This document shows, piece after piece, positions 7,771 to 8,679 of a DNA stretch of 8,679 nt. The notes below the pieces were generated by a model. It saw only the letters and a list, made by a program, of their open reading frames with translations. It was not told the origin of the DNA and searched no databases. The position numbers were made by a program, and so were the translations under genes. The DNA is from an uncultured Sphingomonadales bacterium. Lineage in GTDB: Bacteria; Pseudomonadota; Alphaproteobacteria; Sphingomonadales; Sphingomonadaceae. Location: assembly GCA_903911985.1 (NCBI GenBank), contig CAIWFP010000085.1:1-8679 (forward strand). The letters are read 5' to 3'. Each line of letters begins with the position of its first letter. Position 1 is the stretch's first letter.

Positions 7771-7804
7771 TGCAATCAATTGCAATAATCCTTGCAATCG
7801 ATTT
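7771..7804 (+). promoter_or_regulatory. Candidate operator cluster upstream of the TonB receptor gene (right copy of the shared motif)
   Basis: Two overlapping signals are seen. One is the inverted repeat TGCAAT-CA-ATTGCA (7771-7784). The other is TGCAAT, 4 nt, then CTTGCAATCGATT (7781-7803), which repeats the left motif at 417-440 with one base less in the spacer. TGCAAT thus occurs three times in direct orientation, at 7771, 7781 and 7793. The 12-mer TTGCAATCGATT ends 74 bp before the TTG start. A DNA-binding regulator shared with the GH68 gene is the simplest reading; a LacI-type protein is possible from the central CG, but unproven. The 7780-7785 TTGCAA could also act as a -35, yet the sequence 17 bp on is a poor -10. 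Confidence 0.65.
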
Positions 7805-7830
7805 CTAACTTTGCCAATGAGGCATCGTTA

Positions 7831-7854
7831 CTGATTCCACACAGGGTGGAACAG
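7831..7854 (+). other. Short inverted repeat / possible leader hairpin before the TonB receptor start
   Basis: CTG-a-TTCCAC-acagg-GTGGAA-CAG forms a 9-bp stem with a one-base bulge and a 5-nt loop, ending 23 nt before the start codon and just ahead of the ribosome site. It could be an mRNA leader stem-loop or a second protein-binding palindrome. There is no following T-run, so it is not a standard terminator. Chance occurrence cannot be excluded. Confidence 0.35.
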
Positions 7855-7865
7855 AACATCCTTTT

Positions 7866-7873
7866 GGGGAGGA
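7866..7873 (+). promoter_or_regulatory. Strong ribosome binding site that fixes the TTG start of the TonB receptor
   Basis: GGGGAGGA lies 4-5 nt before a TTG codon at 7878. The frame has stops at 7806 and 7818 and no ATG or GTG between them and the TTG. The signal peptide begins immediately at the TTG, so the start is well supported despite the rare codon. Confidence 0.85.
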
Positions 7874-7877
7874 ACAC

Positions 7878-8679
7878 TTGAAACAGACCCTCTACAAGTC
7901 GTGCGTATCGCTCGCGGTGCTCAGCATCGCCAGCCTTGCCATGCCGGCATTCGCCGACACCGCCGCCGCTCCCGCGCCCAGCCAGGACACGCTGGCCGAC
8001 ATCGTGGTGACCGCGGCGACCGGCACCCACTCGAAGCTCGACAGCTCGGTGTCGGTGTCCTCGATCGATGCTGGCGTGATCCAGGATTTCCACCCGATGT
8101 CGGAAGGCGACATGCTGCGCCTGCTGCCGGGTATTCAGCCGAATGTTTCGGGCCCGGGCGGTAACGGCAACTTCGCCGTGCGCGGTTTGCCCGTCGCCAC
8201 CGGCGGTTCGCCCTTCGTGCAGCTGCAGGAAGATGGCCTGCCCACCGTGCTGTATGGTGACATCCAGTTCGGCAACAACGACTACTTCACCAAGTCCAGC
8301 CCGACCGACGAGCGCGTGGAAGCGATCCGCGGCGGCACTGCCGCCACGCTGGCCAGCCAGGCTCCCGGCGCCGTGGTCAACTACATCAGCAAGACCAGCC
8401 GTTCGGAAGGCGGGTTCATCGAGCTCGACAAGGGCGTCAACTATGACATGACGACCGTCAAGTTTCTCGATTCCGGCATCATCAACGATTCGATGTATTT
8501 CAACGTGGGCGGCTTCTATGACGTTGGCCACGGGCCCCGTCACGCCAGCTATGACGTCAGCAACTCCTACCAGATCAAGGGTAACATCACCAAGGAACTG
8601 GCTGGCGACAAGGGCTTCATCCGCCTGCTGTTCAAGGTGGCCGACACCCGCGAGCCCAATGATCCGGGCGGCCTGATCA
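7878..8679 (+). CDS. TonB-dependent outer-membrane receptor, N-terminal part, cut by window edge
   Basis: This outer-membrane transporter is probably for an oligosaccharide, powered by TonB-ExbBD. The visible 267 residues begin with a signal peptide: Lys-rich start, hydrophobic core SLAVLSIASLAMPAFA, likely cut after Ala26. A TonB-box-like segment, DTLADIVVTA, is at 37-46. The plug domain follows, with DMLRLLPGIQPNVSGPGGNG, FAVRGLP, VQLQEDGLPTVLYGD, RVEAIRGGTAATLASQAPGA and VNYISK. The first beta-barrel strands come next (FIELDKGVNYDM, MYFNVGGFYD, NSYQIKGNITKEL). The barrel remainder and C-terminal Phe lie off the right edge. It starts at TTG, fixed by a strong GGGGAGGA site. It is divergent from the antiporter-to-galK block, and its upstream motif is shared with the GH68 gene, so it is probably induced by the same sugar. 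No FecR/sigma-factor pair or N-terminal signalling extension is seen, so regulation is more likely through the DNA motif than through surface signalling. Confidence 0.94.
   Translation, partial: MKQTLYKSCVSLAVLSIASLAMPAFADTAAAPAPSQDTLADIVVTAATGTHSKLDSSVSVSSIDAGVIQDFHPMSEGDMLRLLPGIQPNVSGPGGNGNFAVRGLPVATGGSPFVQLQEDGLPTVLYGDIQFGNNDYFTKSSPTDERVEAIRGGTAATLASQAPGAVVNYISKTSRSEGGFIELDKGVNYDMTTVKFLDSGIINDSMYFNVGGFYDVGHGPRHASYDVSNSYQIKGNITKELAGDKGFIRLLFKVADTREPNDPGGLI

Larger units (their letters stand above)
7624..7877. promoter_or_regulatory. Divergent intergenic region between antiporter operon and TonB receptor gene
   Basis: This 254-bp gap must hold the promoters for both units. The half nearest the receptor gene (about 7764-7835) is strikingly AT-rich for this locus and carries the TTGCAAT motifs. 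A hairpin and a strong ribosome site follow. The half nearest the antiporter is GC-rich apart from an AAAAACTCTTTTTT run at 7682-7695. No convincing -35/-10 pair was found for either direction. Confidence 0.6.

Noticed and set aside
7776..8543. Long open frame of 255 codons on the minus strand opposite the TonB receptor
   Set aside because: It is antisense to a clear signal peptide, TonB box and plug domain, and its translation is low-complexity with no recognisable family.

Overview
The window looks like a catabolic locus for alpha-galactosides, probably of the raffinose/stachyose or melibiose type, from a GC-rich Gram-negative bacterium. A sphingomonad-like alphaproteobacterium (Novosphingobium/Sphingomonas group) is the best guess. 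The basis is the high GC content, a TonB-dependent receptor used for sugar uptake, and the protein style of the transporter and enzymes. The taxonomic call is inference, since no rRNA or marker gene is present.

Layout. Five genes run on the minus strand from right to left in one tight block (7623 down to 506): a CPA2/CHX-like cation:proton antiporter, an SLC45/GPH-type MFS sugar transporter, a cytoplasmic GH36 alpha-galactosidase, galT and galK. The last four are close or overlapping: MFS/GH36 overlap by 11 bp, GH36 to galT is a 28 bp gap, and galT/galK share the ATGATG junction. This points to one transcript with translational coupling. After a 151 bp gap (355-505) a sixth minus-strand gene begins at 354 and runs off the left edge; it is the N-terminal 118 residues of a GH68 enzyme (levansucrase/beta-fructofuranosidase family). 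On the right, a TonB-dependent receptor gene starts at a TTG codon at 7878 on the plus strand and runs off the right edge. It is divergent from the antiporter gene, with 254 bp between them.

How it fits together (inference). The TonB receptor would bring an oligosaccharide across the outer membrane and the MFS protein would carry it across the inner membrane. GH36 would remove the galactosyl unit, and GalK plus GalT would feed galactose through the Leloir pathway. GH68 would split the sucrose part (or, acting first, release melibiose from raffinose). The antiporter may balance the ions moved by a proton- or sodium-coupled symporter. galE, galM and a regulator are not in the window.

Regulation. 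Both non-coding gaps at the two ends of the locus hold the same AT-rich motif: TGCAAT, 4-5 nt, then CTTGCAATCGATT. It points toward the GH68 gene on the left and the TonB receptor gene on the right, at similar distances from the start codons (62 and 74 bp). This is the strongest non-coding signal in the window and suggests one regulator, possibly of the LacI type, controlling both units. No RNA genes, insertion sequences, CRISPR arrays or attachment sites were seen. No stretch over 300 bp lacks a gene.
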